From assembly GCA_937902055.1 (NCBI GenBank), contig CALGUJ010000263.1:1-13546 (forward strand): a DNA stretch of 13,546 nucleotides, in the 5' to 3' direction. Positions 1-6,763 of the stretch are shown piece after piece (position 1 is the stretch's first letter; each line of letters starts with the position of its first letter). The stretch comes from an uncultured Pelolinea sp. GTDB taxonomy: Bacteria; Chloroflexota; Anaerolineae; Anaerolineales; Anaerolineaceae. The position numbers and the translations under genes were made by a program. A model generated the notes under the pieces. The model searched no databases. It was not told the origin of the DNA and saw only the letters and a program-made list of their open reading frames with translations.

Positions 1-1
1 A

Positions 2-574
2 AGCGCCGCGCTGGAACAGGCCGCCTTGTCCATCGAAGACAAGCTGCGCCGCCGCTTTGCCGATAAAATCGCCCTGCACGCGCATCCCGTCCTGCAAGCC
101 TATAGGGATTATTATAAAAAATTCGATAAGACCTACCACGTTCAGTCCCAGCTCGAATCCGTCGTCTTCGGTGGCCGGTCCATTCCCCGTCCGCTGCCCC
201 TGGTGCAGGCCATGTTCATGGCTGAGCTGGATAACATGCTCCTGACCGCCGGCCACGACCTGGCCGCGCTCTCCTCACCGCTCGCCATCGGCCTCGGCCG
301 CGAGGATTTGTCCTATGTCCTGATGAACGGCAGCCCGCAAGCTTTGAAACTCGACGACATGTGCATGTCCGATCAATCCGGTGTCATCTCCAGCGTGATC
401 TACGGCCCCGACCAGCGCACGCGCCTTTCCCCCGCGGCGGCTGGCGCCTTGTTTGTGGTTTACGCGCCGGATGGTATTCAAGAGGAAGCTATCCGGAAGC
501 ATTTCACAGATATTGCTTCTTATGTTCGTCTCTTCGCTCCCGCGGCGGTTTGTGCTTCCTCGCGCGTTTTTTAA
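2..574 (+). CDS. B3/B4 (phenylalanyl-tRNA synthetase beta-like) domain protein, 5'-truncated
   Basis: The reading frame is open from base 2, so the gene enters from the left edge and 190 C-terminal codons are visible. An internal TTG at 26 could be mistaken for a start, but coding continues upstream of it. The stretch with FGGRSIPRPLPLVQAMF followed by LDNMLLTAGHDL resembles the B3/B4 fold, which in PheRS beta carries editing function and also occurs as free-standing proteins (COG3382-like) thought to bind or edit tRNA or amino acids. The visible part ends in a short Ala/Ser-rich tail. It converges with the cold-shock gene and shares a bidirectional terminator just after its stop. Family assignment is by remembered motif only; the substrate is unknown. 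Confidence 0.7.
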   Translation, partial: SAALEQAALSIEDKLRRRFADKIALHAHPVLQAYRDYYKKFDKTYHVQSQLESVVFGGRSIPRPLPLVQAMFMAELDNMLLTAGHDLAALSSPLAIGLGREDLSYVLMNGSPQALKLDDMCMSDQSGVISSVIYGPDQRTRLSPAAAGALFVVYAPDGIQEEAIRKHFTDIASYVRLFAPAAVCASSRVF

Positions 575-593
575 CAAGTAATGTTAGACACAA

Positions 594-626
594 AAAAAGG
601 CGATACAAGAAACGTATCGCCTTTTT
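594..626. terminator. Bidirectional rho-independent terminator
   Basis: An A-run (592-598) is followed by GGCGATAC (599-606), a 7-nt loop, GTATCGCC (614-621) and a T-run (622-626). The 8-bp GC-containing stem, extended by A:T pairs, has a U-tail on both strands. It serves the B3/B4 gene (+) and the cold-shock gene (-). Confidence 0.9.
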
Positions 627-641
627 GTTATAAATCTGAAG

Positions 642-854
642 TTATTTAACGAGTGAAACTTCTGATGCTTGCGGCCCTTTGTCGCCCTGCGTGACTACGA
701 ATTCAACACGCTGGCCTTCTTCCAAAGTGCGGTAGCCGTCTGCGACGATAGCACTGTAGTGAACAAAGACGTCTTCGCCAGTGTCGCGTGCAATGAATCC
801 ATAGCCTTTTGAGCCATTGAACCACTTAACGGTTCCCTGTTCTTTTTCAGACAT
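642..854 (-). CDS. Cold-shock domain protein (CspA family)
   Basis: A 70-residue single cold-shock domain, the usual size of CspA-family RNA chaperones that bind single-stranded RNA/DNA and melt mRNA structure. RNP1 is seen as KGYGFIA (residues 16-22) and RNP2 as VFVHY (29-33), with the typical KWFN start of beta-1 at 10-13. The frame extends upstream to an in-frame ATG at 896, but the start chosen is the ATG at 854-852: it gives the canonical N-terminus and has AGGAG about 9 nt upstream. Promoter elements lie about 100 bp upstream, giving an AT-rich leader of roughly 95 nt, in keeping with the long leaders of many csp genes. It stands alone between a terminator and a divergent gene. Confidence 0.96.
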   Translation of the reverse strand: MSEKEQGTVKWFNGSKGYGFIARDTGEDVFVHYSAIVADGYRTLEEGQRVEFVVTQGDKGPQASEVSLVK

Positions 855-956
855 GATTTGGAACTCCTTTCTTAAAGATTTAAAGCTTGACCACAATTTT
901 GTTCCAAATCAAAAGAACATTTCTTTCTTTCTAGAACTACTTTTACAAGCGTTTTA

Positions 957-984
957 ATTCTATCACAATCGTGACAAGAAACAA
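957..984 (-). promoter_or_regulatory. Putative sigma-70-type promoter of the cold-shock gene
   Basis: On the minus strand, TTGTTT (979-984) and TAGAAT (957-962) are separated by 16 bp. A TGA directly before TAGAAT gives an extended -10. The predicted start near 950 gives a leader of about 95 nt. A TCAC-N4-GTGA inverted repeat (963-974) sits in the spacer. Confidence 0.6.
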
Positions 985-1049
985 TATATTAATTACCATT
1001 ATGGAATATGGGAAAATTAACCGTCTACCATTCCCTCGAATATCCCCCA

Positions 1050-1078
1050 TTGACCGTCCAAAGCTTCTGAATTAAGAT
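1050..1078 (+). promoter_or_regulatory. Putative promoter of the GyrI-like gene
   Basis: TTGACC (1050-1055) and TAAGAT (1073-1078) are separated by exactly 17 bp. The predicted transcript starts about 23 nt before the ATG at 1108, leaving room for the GGAGG ribosome binding site (1098-1102). Confidence 0.55.
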
Positions 1079-1107
1079 GTAGTACACAAGTTCTATTGGA
1101 GGAAATC

Positions 1108-1566
1108 ATGACGTACGATATCAAGTTGTTGGACCTGCCCGACCAGCCCGCCCTGGCCATGCGCGCTGTCTTGCCCGTGGAAAAGTTGCCCGAGTTTTTT
1201 GGCAAAGCCTATGGCGCTATCATGGCCCGCCTGACCGCGCTCGGCGAATATCCCGCCGGCATGCCCTTCGGCGCCTATTACAACCTGGATATGACCGCCC
1301 TGGATGTGGAAGCCGGTTTCCCGGTATCCAAAATGATCCCGGACGAGGGTGAACTTAAATGCATCGTCATCCCCGCCGGCAAGTATGTTTCCACCATCCA
1401 TCGCGGCCCTTACGATTCCGTCGCCCCGGCTTATGACGCTCTTACCGAGTGGGCCAAAGCCAACGGCTACGAACCGACCGGCATCGCTTATGAGTATTAC
1501 CTCAACGATCCCGGCGCCGATCCCTCCGTTGTGGCAGAAACGGAAATCCGTCTTCCGCTAAAATAA
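1108..1566 (+). CDS. Stand-alone GyrI-like / AraC effector-binding domain protein
   Basis: A 152-residue protein consisting of one GyrI-like small-molecule-binding domain with no DNA-binding part. Family features are the HRGPYDSV motif (98-105) followed by AYDALTEWAKANG (108-120), and AYEYYLNDP (127-135), whose Glu129 corresponds to the conserved pocket glutamate of this fold. An in-frame TTG exists at 1096, but the ATG at 1108 is preferred because GGAGG ends 5 nt before it; the TTG lies inside that Shine-Dalgarno region. Such proteins bind bulky, often cationic or hydrophobic ligands, and some act as hydrolases of DNA-damaging natural products or as gyrase inhibitors. Which of these applies here cannot be told. 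It is monocistronic, divergent from the cold-shock gene and convergent with the MFS gene. Confidence 0.88.
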   Translation: MTYDIKLLDLPDQPALAMRAVLPVEKLPEFFGKAYGAIMARLTALGEYPAGMPFGAYYNLDMTALDVEAGFPVSKMIPDEGELKCIVIPAGKYVSTIHRGPYDSVAPAYDALTEWAKANGYEPTGIAYEYYLNDPGADPSVVAETEIRLPLK

Positions 1567-1575
1567 TGCATAAAA

Positions 1576-1596
1576 GAGCGCAGACCATCTGCGCTC
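1576..1596. terminator. Hairpin terminator between convergent genes
   Basis: GAGCGCAGA (1576-1584), loop CCA, TCTGCGCTC (1588-1596): a perfect 9-bp GC-rich stem. On the minus strand it is followed by TTTTATG, a better tail than on the plus strand, so it probably terminates mainly the MFS gene and secondarily the GyrI-like gene. Confidence 0.75.
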
Positions 1597-1621
1597 TCGC
1601 TTCTTCCTGTGGTTGGGTGCT

Positions 1622-2854
1622 TTAGTTGCCGGATGGTGCGGCAGTCTTCACTCCGCTATTGTCCACCAGCATGGGCACGAATATCAGCGATACCAGTGCC
1701 ACACCCGCCGCAACCATGAACACGCTCAACGTCGGGAAGTGGTCCAGCAGGTATCCGGTCGCCACGCTGCCCAAGGCGGTAATGGAGTAATTGAATCCCA
1801 AAAACAGCCCATTGGTCAGCGATCGGTCCAGCGGATTGTTCTTCTGCAGCATGGCCATCATAGTCGGCATCAACATGAAGGCGAACGTGCCTACCACGGC
1901 GATCAACAATAACTGCACAATCCCGCCAGCGAAGATAGTGACGGCGAACGAGAGGGAGAAACCCAGCAGCGAGATAGCCGTCACCGCTTTGGAACCGATG
2001 CGGTCATAGAGGATTCCCCCGATGTAATTTCCAAGGATGCCGGCGCCGAAGTAGATGGATACCGCCATACCCGACATCCACAGGCTGCCGCCTTTCTCCA
2101 CGATGTAGATCGGCAGGTAGGCATAGGCGCTGGAGCGCAGCAGCGAGCTGGCAATATTGATTCCCACGATGGGAATGAATTGCCGGATGATGAAGGCCTT
2201 CGCCGCGTCGTCCAGCTTACGCTGCGGGTTCGCCGCCCCATCCGCGCGTGGGGTCTCCTTGGGTAGCTTGTTCCATAACACGTACAACAGGCCCGAAAGC
2301 GCCAGGCCTGCCAGGAACAGAAACGGTATCCAGCTCGCGTGCGAATTGGCCAGGATAGCGGTGATCACCAAAGGGCCGATCATGAAACCCACCTGCCCGG
2401 CAATATTCCAGATCGCCATCATGCTTCCCAGCGATTTATCGCTCACCTGCCCGATGTCCGCCGGGCCGATGGCGTGATAAAAATAAATGCTTAATCCGCC
2501 CACCAGCAGCACCAGGAACAAGACATAAAAATTAGGGATCAGGGTTAAGGAGCTCATGCATAACGCTGTGATGGCCGGCGTCAGGATCATGAACTTGCGG
2601 ATGTCCTTCTTGTCCGCCAGCCGTCCCACCAGCGGCATGCTCAGCGCGGTCAATTCCAGCCCCAGGTTCAGGATGCCTGCCTGCACTTTCAGCAGGTGCA
2701 TCTGCGTGATCAGCACTGGCAGGGTTGGCGCGAAGAACGCCAGGAACACGTCGTTGGAAAAATGCGCGGTGGTGTGGTAGATCGTTCGCAGCAGAACGAC
2801 CGGGTTGATTTTTTCCTTTTTCAAATTATTGCTTACCTCATTTTCTTTTTGCAT
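1622..2854 (-). CDS. MFS transporter, Fsr-like (fosmidomycin-resistance type) efflux family
   Basis: A 410-residue hydrophobic protein with about 12 predicted membrane segments and a central hydrophilic loop around residues 195-215 containing KETPRADG, as expected for the major facilitator superfamily. The N-terminal HFSNDVFLAFFAPTLPVLI and the GRLADKKDIRK loop after TM2 resemble the Fsr/YfnC-type drug/H+ antiporters. The substrate is unknown; its place next to a nucleoside operon would allow export or import of nucleosides, bases or toxic analogues. The ATG at 2854 has only a weak ribosome binding site. An in-frame TTG at 2824-2822, about 10 nt after GAGGT, is an alternative start that removes 10 charged residues. 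A strong terminator lies immediately upstream, leaving no space for a conventional promoter between it and the gene. Confidence 0.87.
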   Translation of the reverse strand: MQKENEVSNNLKKEKINPVVLLRTIYHTTAHFSNDVFLAFFAPTLPVLITQMHLLKVQAGILNLGLELTALSMPLVGRLADKKDIRKFMILTPAITALCMSSLTLIPNFYVLFLVLLVGGLSIYFYHAIGPADIGQVSDKSLGSMMAIWNIAGQVGFMIGPLVITAILANSHASWIPFLFLAGLALSGLLYVLWNKLPKETPRADGAANPQRKLDDAAKAFIIRQFIPIVGINIASSLLRSSAYAYLPIYIVEKGGSLWMSGMAVSIYFGAGILGNYIGGILYDRIGSKAVTAISLLGFSLSFAVTIFAGGIVQLLLIAVVGTFAFMLMPTMMAMLQKNNPLDRSLTNGLFLGFNYSITALGSVATGYLLDHFPTLSVFMVAAGVALVSLIFVPMLVDNSGVKTAAPSGN

Positions 2855-2871
2855 AGGTATCTCGTCATGGT

Positions 2872-2910
2872 AAAAAAATTGAACAGGCTTCCTTCAGCTC
2901 TGTTCAATTT
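2872..2910 (-). terminator. Strong rho-independent terminator at the end of the nucleoside operon
   Basis: On the minus strand an 11-bp perfect stem (2900-2910 with 2876-2886, arm AAATTGAACAG) encloses a 13-nt loop and runs into seven Ts (2878-2872). It begins 23 nt after the stop of the PK_C-like gene and ends 17 nt before the MFS ATG. It may act as an operon terminator or as a read-through point controlling the MFS gene. Confidence 0.85.
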
Positions 2911-2933
2911 CAGTTTTCGTGAAAAGTCCAAAG

Positions 2934-3482
2934 CTATTGGCGATTTCTTCGATATGGCTTGCACAAAATTTCATTGATTTCAAATTCTTTGAAATCGTTG
3001 AAAGCCGCCGCGCTGGCCACCACCGCGGTATCCAACCCGCGGTGTGTGCCGGCCATCGCCAGCACCTTCTGCCCGGTTTGCAGGTATCCCTGGCTGGTCG
3101 CGATCAGTACAATTTCGCACACCACCTTGAATCCCTCGCTCACCCGCCGGTAGCAATCTGCCACCACCGCAGCCGTCTGGTCGCGCGTGAAAGTGCTCAT
3201 GGCGCCCAGCGGTGTGCCCCATAGCACGCGATGCCCCTGCGCTGCCAGCTCCGCGCAAATCGCGGCATTCGGGCTCTGTTGCCCGTCCAGCACTTCTCCG
3301 ACCACCAACAGCTTCGCTCCGCTGCCCGCAAATACTTGGGCGGCTTGTTTCGCGCTTTCGCCATAGCTGGATGCCGTCACGACCGCGTCGATTCCACCTT
3401 GTTGATAGCGTGCAAGGGCGATCTTGATTACGGTTTCGCTATTTTGTGCTCCTCCGGATTCGAAATAGGTGATCTCGGCCAT
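2934..3482 (-). CDS. Pyruvate kinase alpha/beta (C-terminal) domain-like protein
   Basis: A 182-residue free-standing protein resembling the PK_C domain (COG1751-like), found in bacteria and archaea without the catalytic barrel of pyruvate kinase. The N-terminus has the family's YFESGGAQNSETVIKIALAR helix-loop, then IDAVVTASSYGESAKQAA (31-48), a beta-strand LLVVGEV, and a C-terminal half ending in GTHRGLDTAVVASAA (144-158). In pyruvate kinase this domain binds allosteric effectors; the role of the orphan form is not known. The ATG is preceded by GAAGGGA, and only 14 bp separate it from the upstream nucleoside hydrolase, so the two are surely co-transcribed. It is the last gene before the operon terminator. 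A role in sensing or handling a phosphorylated sugar or nucleotide from nucleoside breakdown is inference only. Confidence 0.82.
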   Translation of the reverse strand: MAEITYFESGGAQNSETVIKIALARYQQGGIDAVVTASSYGESAKQAAQVFAGSGAKLLVVGEVLDGQQSPNAAICAELAAQGHRVLWGTPLGAMSTFTRDQTAAVVADCYRRVSEGFKVVCEIVLIATSQGYLQTGQKVLAMAGTHRGLDTAVVASAAAFNDFKEFEINEILCKPYRRNRQ

Positions 3483-3496
3483 TTGGTCCCTTCTGC

Positions 3497-4405
3497 TTAT
3501 CTCAGGCTTTCGTGCATGATCTCGATGAAACGCTCGCGGTCGATGCTGATGCCCACATCCACGTTGGCGTTCTTTTCGCCGCTCCCATGGAATCGGGAGG
3601 CTACGGCTGTACAGCCGCGTGTGTTCGTACCGGTCAGTTCGATGTCGATGTGCATCGGTGCGGTTTTCACCACCGATGGTTCAATCACTGCCGCCACCGC
3701 GCAGGCATCGAAGATGATGCCGCCTTCGTGCCCGAAGTGTTTGGTGTGGATATCCACTACAATATCCATCACGTCCGCTGCGGCGATCGCCCAGGGTGTC
3801 TGGATCTTGCGAATGCTGTCCACGTCTTTCTGCATCACCTTGGCGACATCCGTCACCTCCAGACCGATCATCTTGATCGGAATACCTGCGCTGTAAACGA
3901 TAAAAGCGGCTTCGGGATCGGCCTTGATGTTGAATTCGGCGAACGAGGTCGCGTATGCGCCGCCCATGGTCACGATTTGAGGAATTTTTTCTTTCAGACG
4001 GGGTTCGATGCGCAGCGCCAAACCCAGGTTGGTCAGCGGCCCGATGGGCATGTAAATAGTGTCCTTGCCCTCCCCGCTCATATAGTAATCGATCAAGAAG
4101 TTGACTGCGTGCTTGGGCTGGGGTTTGATGGTGGGTTCCGGGAAAGGCAGCTTGATGACCTGATCGCCGTCTCCGGCCAAAATAGGCCCGATCAGCGGAT
4201 GGCTGGCGCCGGTGTAAACCGGCACGTGCTCCAGTTTGCCTGCGCAGAGCAGCCGCAGGGAGTTATCGAGCGTTTGGGTTAAGGGGGCGTTGCCGTGCAC
4301 CGGCAGCACTGCGACCAGTTCCATGTTGGGGTGGTGGCCCGCCAGCAGCATGGCTACTGCATCGTCGCAGCCGGTATCGACATCCATGATCACTTTTTGT
4401 TTCAT
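3497..4405 (-). CDS. Nucleoside hydrolase (inosine-uridine preferring family)
   Basis: A 302-residue enzyme of the usual family length that cleaves the N-glycosidic bond of ribonucleosides to free base and ribose. The calcium- and ribose-binding motif is DVDTGCDDA (8-16; D10, D14, D15). Other family blocks are IGPLTNLGLAL (121-131), VTMGGAY (145-151, T146 as Ca ligand), EFNIKADPEAA (157-167) and TRGCT (262-266). The C-terminal Ca-ligand Asp is D233. It is preceded by Phe232, where well-studied enzymes have His (IU type) or Trp (purine-specific IAG type). Purine or pyrimidine preference is therefore open. The start ATG has AAGGA 5 nt upstream. It lies 25 bp after the deaminase gene, in the same operon, and no signal peptide is visible, so it is cytoplasmic and acts on imported nucleosides. 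Confidence 0.93.
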   Translation of the reverse strand: MKQKVIMDVDTGCDDAVAMLLAGHHPNMELVAVLPVHGNAPLTQTLDNSLRLLCAGKLEHVPVYTGASHPLIGPILAGDGDQVIKLPFPEPTIKPQPKHAVNFLIDYYMSGEGKDTIYMPIGPLTNLGLALRIEPRLKEKIPQIVTMGGAYATSFAEFNIKADPEAAFIVYSAGIPIKMIGLEVTDVAKVMQKDVDSIRKIQTPWAIAAADVMDIVVDIHTKHFGHEGGIIFDACAVAAVIEPSVVKTAPMHIDIELTGTNTRGCTAVASRFHGSGEKNANVDVGISIDRERFIEIMHESLR

Positions 4406-4430
4406 AATTATCCTTGATTAACTGTAATGT

Positions 4431-5759
4431 TTAGGTAGGGTAGAAAGCAATGGCTGTGCCGGGTACGCGCTGACTCATGCGTTTAAGGCGGCTTTGCACT
4501 TCTTTGCGGATCGTCTCTTTATCCATTGTCAATAACTTGCGACCCTGCATCAGCACTTTACCGTTGCATAAAACGGTATCCACGTCCGAAGCGCGCATGC
4601 AGTAGATCAACGCCGCCATGGGGTTAGCCTTGGGCGAAGCGTATAAACCGTCCTGCCGCAGCAAGGCGATATCCGCCAGGCAGCCGGCTTTGATCTCGCC
4701 GATCTGGCCGTCCAGGTGCATCACCTTGGCGCTGGAACGAAAAGCGATATCCAAAACCTGTTCCATTTTCATACGGGTTGGATCGGAAGTCATCAGTTTG
4801 GTGAATAAAGCCATCAAACGCATCTGTTCCATAATATCCAGCGTATTGTTGCTGGCCGGCCCATCGGTTGCCATACCGATCGGGATGCCGTATTCCAGGT
4901 ACTTTTCGATTGGCGCCATGCCCATGCCGTGCTTCATGTAAGTTTTAGGCGCCTGGGCTATGCCGGTGTTTGCCGCCGCGAGGATCTCGAAATCGCCTTC
5001 GCGCGGATAAAGACAATGTCCCAGAATGGTCGGGACTTCGAAGATGCCGGTTTCCTGCAGTTGTTTTACCGGCGTGATGCCGTACTGCTCCAGGCTCAAT
5101 TCAACCTGGGGGGCTGTTTCGGAGACATGAATGTGGATGCCGGTGTTGATCTTCTTGGCTTTTTCAGCACACATCTGCAGAAACTCAGGGCTGGTGGTAT
5201 AAGGCGCGTGTGGACCAAGATAGGTGGTGATACGCCCGTCGGCCTTACCCTGCCAGCGATTAATGAAATCGATCGTCTCATCAACTTTTGCTTCGCCTTC
5301 GTGCCCGAAGACTGCCCAGGTCAGGTTGGCGCGGATGCCACTCTGCTGCACCACCTCGGCAATTCGGTCGACGTAGAAATAATGATCGGCCACACAGGTT
5401 ACGCCGTTTTCGATCATTTCCGCGATCCCGAGCTGCGCCCCCCAATAGACATCCTCCTCGGTCAGGTTGGATTCCATCGGCCAGATGTAATCGTTGAACC
5501 ATTCAGTGGGGGTGACGTCTTCCGCCAGATTGCGGATCAACACCATCGGTACATGCGCATGGGTGTTAATGAAACCAGGGACGGCCAGGAGGCCGTCCGC
5601 TGGAATGATCTCGGTTTCCGCTTCAGGTGCAAGCGTTCCGGTTTTTTGAATTGTCTGGATTCGGCAATCATCGATCAAAACATCTTGACCCGGAACCACC
5701 TCAGCCTTGCCGCTGGTAAAACTGAGCAAGTCGCAATTCCGGATGAGCTTCTTTGCCAT
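4431..5759 (-). CDS. Amidohydrolase, MTA/SAH (adenosine-type) deaminase family
   Basis: A 442-residue metal-dependent amidohydrolase of the TRZ/ATZ - MTA/SAH deaminase group, which hydrolytically deaminates adenine-type or other amino-purine nucleosides. Metal and catalytic residues are visible: H67 and H69 (THAHV), H211 with E214 (HVSET), H248 (GHC) and D299 (ATDG), matching the pattern of Thermotoga-type MTA/SAH deaminases. The conserved IWPMES (92-97) and TDGPASNN (298-305) blocks also fit. In this operon, adenosine or a modified nucleoside is a likelier substrate than SAH. Guanine or another amino-heterocycle deaminase activity cannot be excluded. The ATG has AAAGGT upstream and a 20-bp gap to the preceding permease gene. 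The product probably feeds the nucleoside hydrolase next door. Confidence 0.9.
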   Translation of the reverse strand: MAKKLIRNCDLLSFTSGKAEVVPGQDVLIDDCRIQTIQKTGTLAPEAETEIIPADGLLAVPGFINTHAHVPMVLIRNLAEDVTPTEWFNDYIWPMESNLTEEDVYWGAQLGIAEMIENGVTCVADHYFYVDRIAEVVQQSGIRANLTWAVFGHEGEAKVDETIDFINRWQGKADGRITTYLGPHAPYTTSPEFLQMCAEKAKKINTGIHIHVSETAPQVELSLEQYGITPVKQLQETGIFEVPTILGHCLYPREGDFEILAAANTGIAQAPKTYMKHGMGMAPIEKYLEYGIPIGMATDGPASNNTLDIMEQMRLMALFTKLMTSDPTRMKMEQVLDIAFRSSAKVMHLDGQIGEIKAGCLADIALLRQDGLYASPKANPMAALIYCMRASDVDTVLCNGKVLMQGRKLLTMDKETIRKEVQSRLKRMSQRVPGTAIAFYPT

Positions 5760-5779
5760 ATGATTACCTTTGCGTTTGG

Positions 5780-6763
5780 TTATTCTGCCTTGGAAGCGTG
5801 CGCTGAAATGGCTTCCATATGCTCTTTCTGATACCGTTTCATACGTTCAAGTGATGCCTGGCGCTGCTGGATGGCAAAGACCGCCAAAGCAACCACGGTT
5901 GTGACGTAAGGAATGGTTTGGACCAATTGGGATGGGATATTCAAAGAACCCAATTGGTTGGAGACCGCATCCGCAAAGCCAAATAAGATGGACGCGAGCA
6001 GCACACCCAAGGGTTTCCTTGCTCCCAGATGGACGGCAGCGATGCCGATCCAGCCTCTGCCTGCCGCCATTTCCTTCTGGAAGAATTGCAGGTAGGCCAT
6101 GGACAGGTTCATGCCGCCCAGTGCAGCGAACACGCCGCTGATCGCCAATGCGATCATGCGCGATCTTTTCACGTCGATACCCAGGGTAGTCGCGGCTTCA
6201 GGATTCTCGCCGACAGCCCGCAGGTGAGTGCCGAAACGCGTGCGGTAAAGGAAGATGTAAACCAGGATAACCGACAGGAATGCCAGGTACGTGAAAACCG
6301 GATGCCCGCTGATGACATCTCCCAGGAAGGGAATATCCTTGATTAGGGGAATATCCCAGTTGGGAACCGAAAGGCTTTTCACACTGGCTGAGTTGCCTTT
6401 ATCGCCCGTCATGATGTACAGCAGGAATACCGTACCACCGGACGCCATCAGGTTCACAGCCAAACCACCGATAAACAGGTTGGTCTTGAAATAGATGTGG
6501 AACAATCCCAGGAGCAACGCCATCAAAACGCCGGCGACGATACCTGCCAGAATAGCCAGCCAAACGTTGCCGGTGTAAGCCGAAACCATTACTCCGACAA
6601 ATGCGCCCACATTCATGATGCCTTCCAACGCCATGTTGGGAACACCGGTAACAACTGCGATTAGACCACCCATGGCCGGGAAAATGATCGGCGTGCTGAT
6701 GCGAATCACGCTCGCCAGGAATAGCGTGCTGAAGATACTACGAATGACAGTTTCAAGCGACAT
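5780..6763 (-). CDS. ABC transporter permease, BMP-linked nucleoside importer (NupC/YufQ type)
   Basis: A 327-residue integral membrane protein of the branched-chain amino acid/ribose-type ABC-2 permease family (BPD_transp_2). It shows PAMGGLIAVVTGVPNMALEGIMN near residues 29-51, FKTNLFIGGLAVNLMASGG (92-110) and the cytoplasmic EAA-like loop LRAVGENPEAATTLGIDV (181-198), characteristic of the second permease of BMP-dependent nucleoside importers. About nine or ten membrane segments are expected; the C-terminal tail is basic and then charged. It overlaps the upstream permease gene by 11 bp, with GGAG upstream of its ATG, showing translational coupling. With the other permease it should form the heterodimeric membrane channel. 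Confidence 0.93.
   Translation of the reverse strand: MSLETVIRSIFSTLFLASVIRISTPIIFPAMGGLIAVVTGVPNMALEGIMNVGAFVGVMVSAYTGNVWLAILAGIVAGVLMALLLGLFHIYFKTNLFIGGLAVNLMASGGTVFLLYIMTGDKGNSASVKSLSVPNWDIPLIKDIPFLGDVISGHPVFTYLAFLSVILVYIFLYRTRFGTHLRAVGENPEAATTLGIDVKRSRMIALAISGVFAALGGMNLSMAYLQFFQKEMAAGRGWIGIAAVHLGARKPLGVLLASILFGFADAVSNQLGSLNIPSQLVQTIPYVTTVVALAVFAIQQRQASLERMKRYQKEHMEAISAHASKAE

Noticed and set aside
642..896. Cold-shock protein with a 14-residue N-terminal extension from the ATG at 896
   Set aside because: The extension is not typical of the family, and a good AGGAG precedes the internal ATG at 854.
3512..4282. A 256-codon His/Asp-rich frame on the plus strand
   Set aside because: It is fully antisense to the nucleoside hydrolase, which has the expected motifs and ribosome binding site.
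4929..5831. A 300-codon open frame on the plus strand
   Set aside because: It is antisense to the deaminase, whose catalytic motifs are all present, and encodes no recognisable motif. It is a by-product of codon bias.
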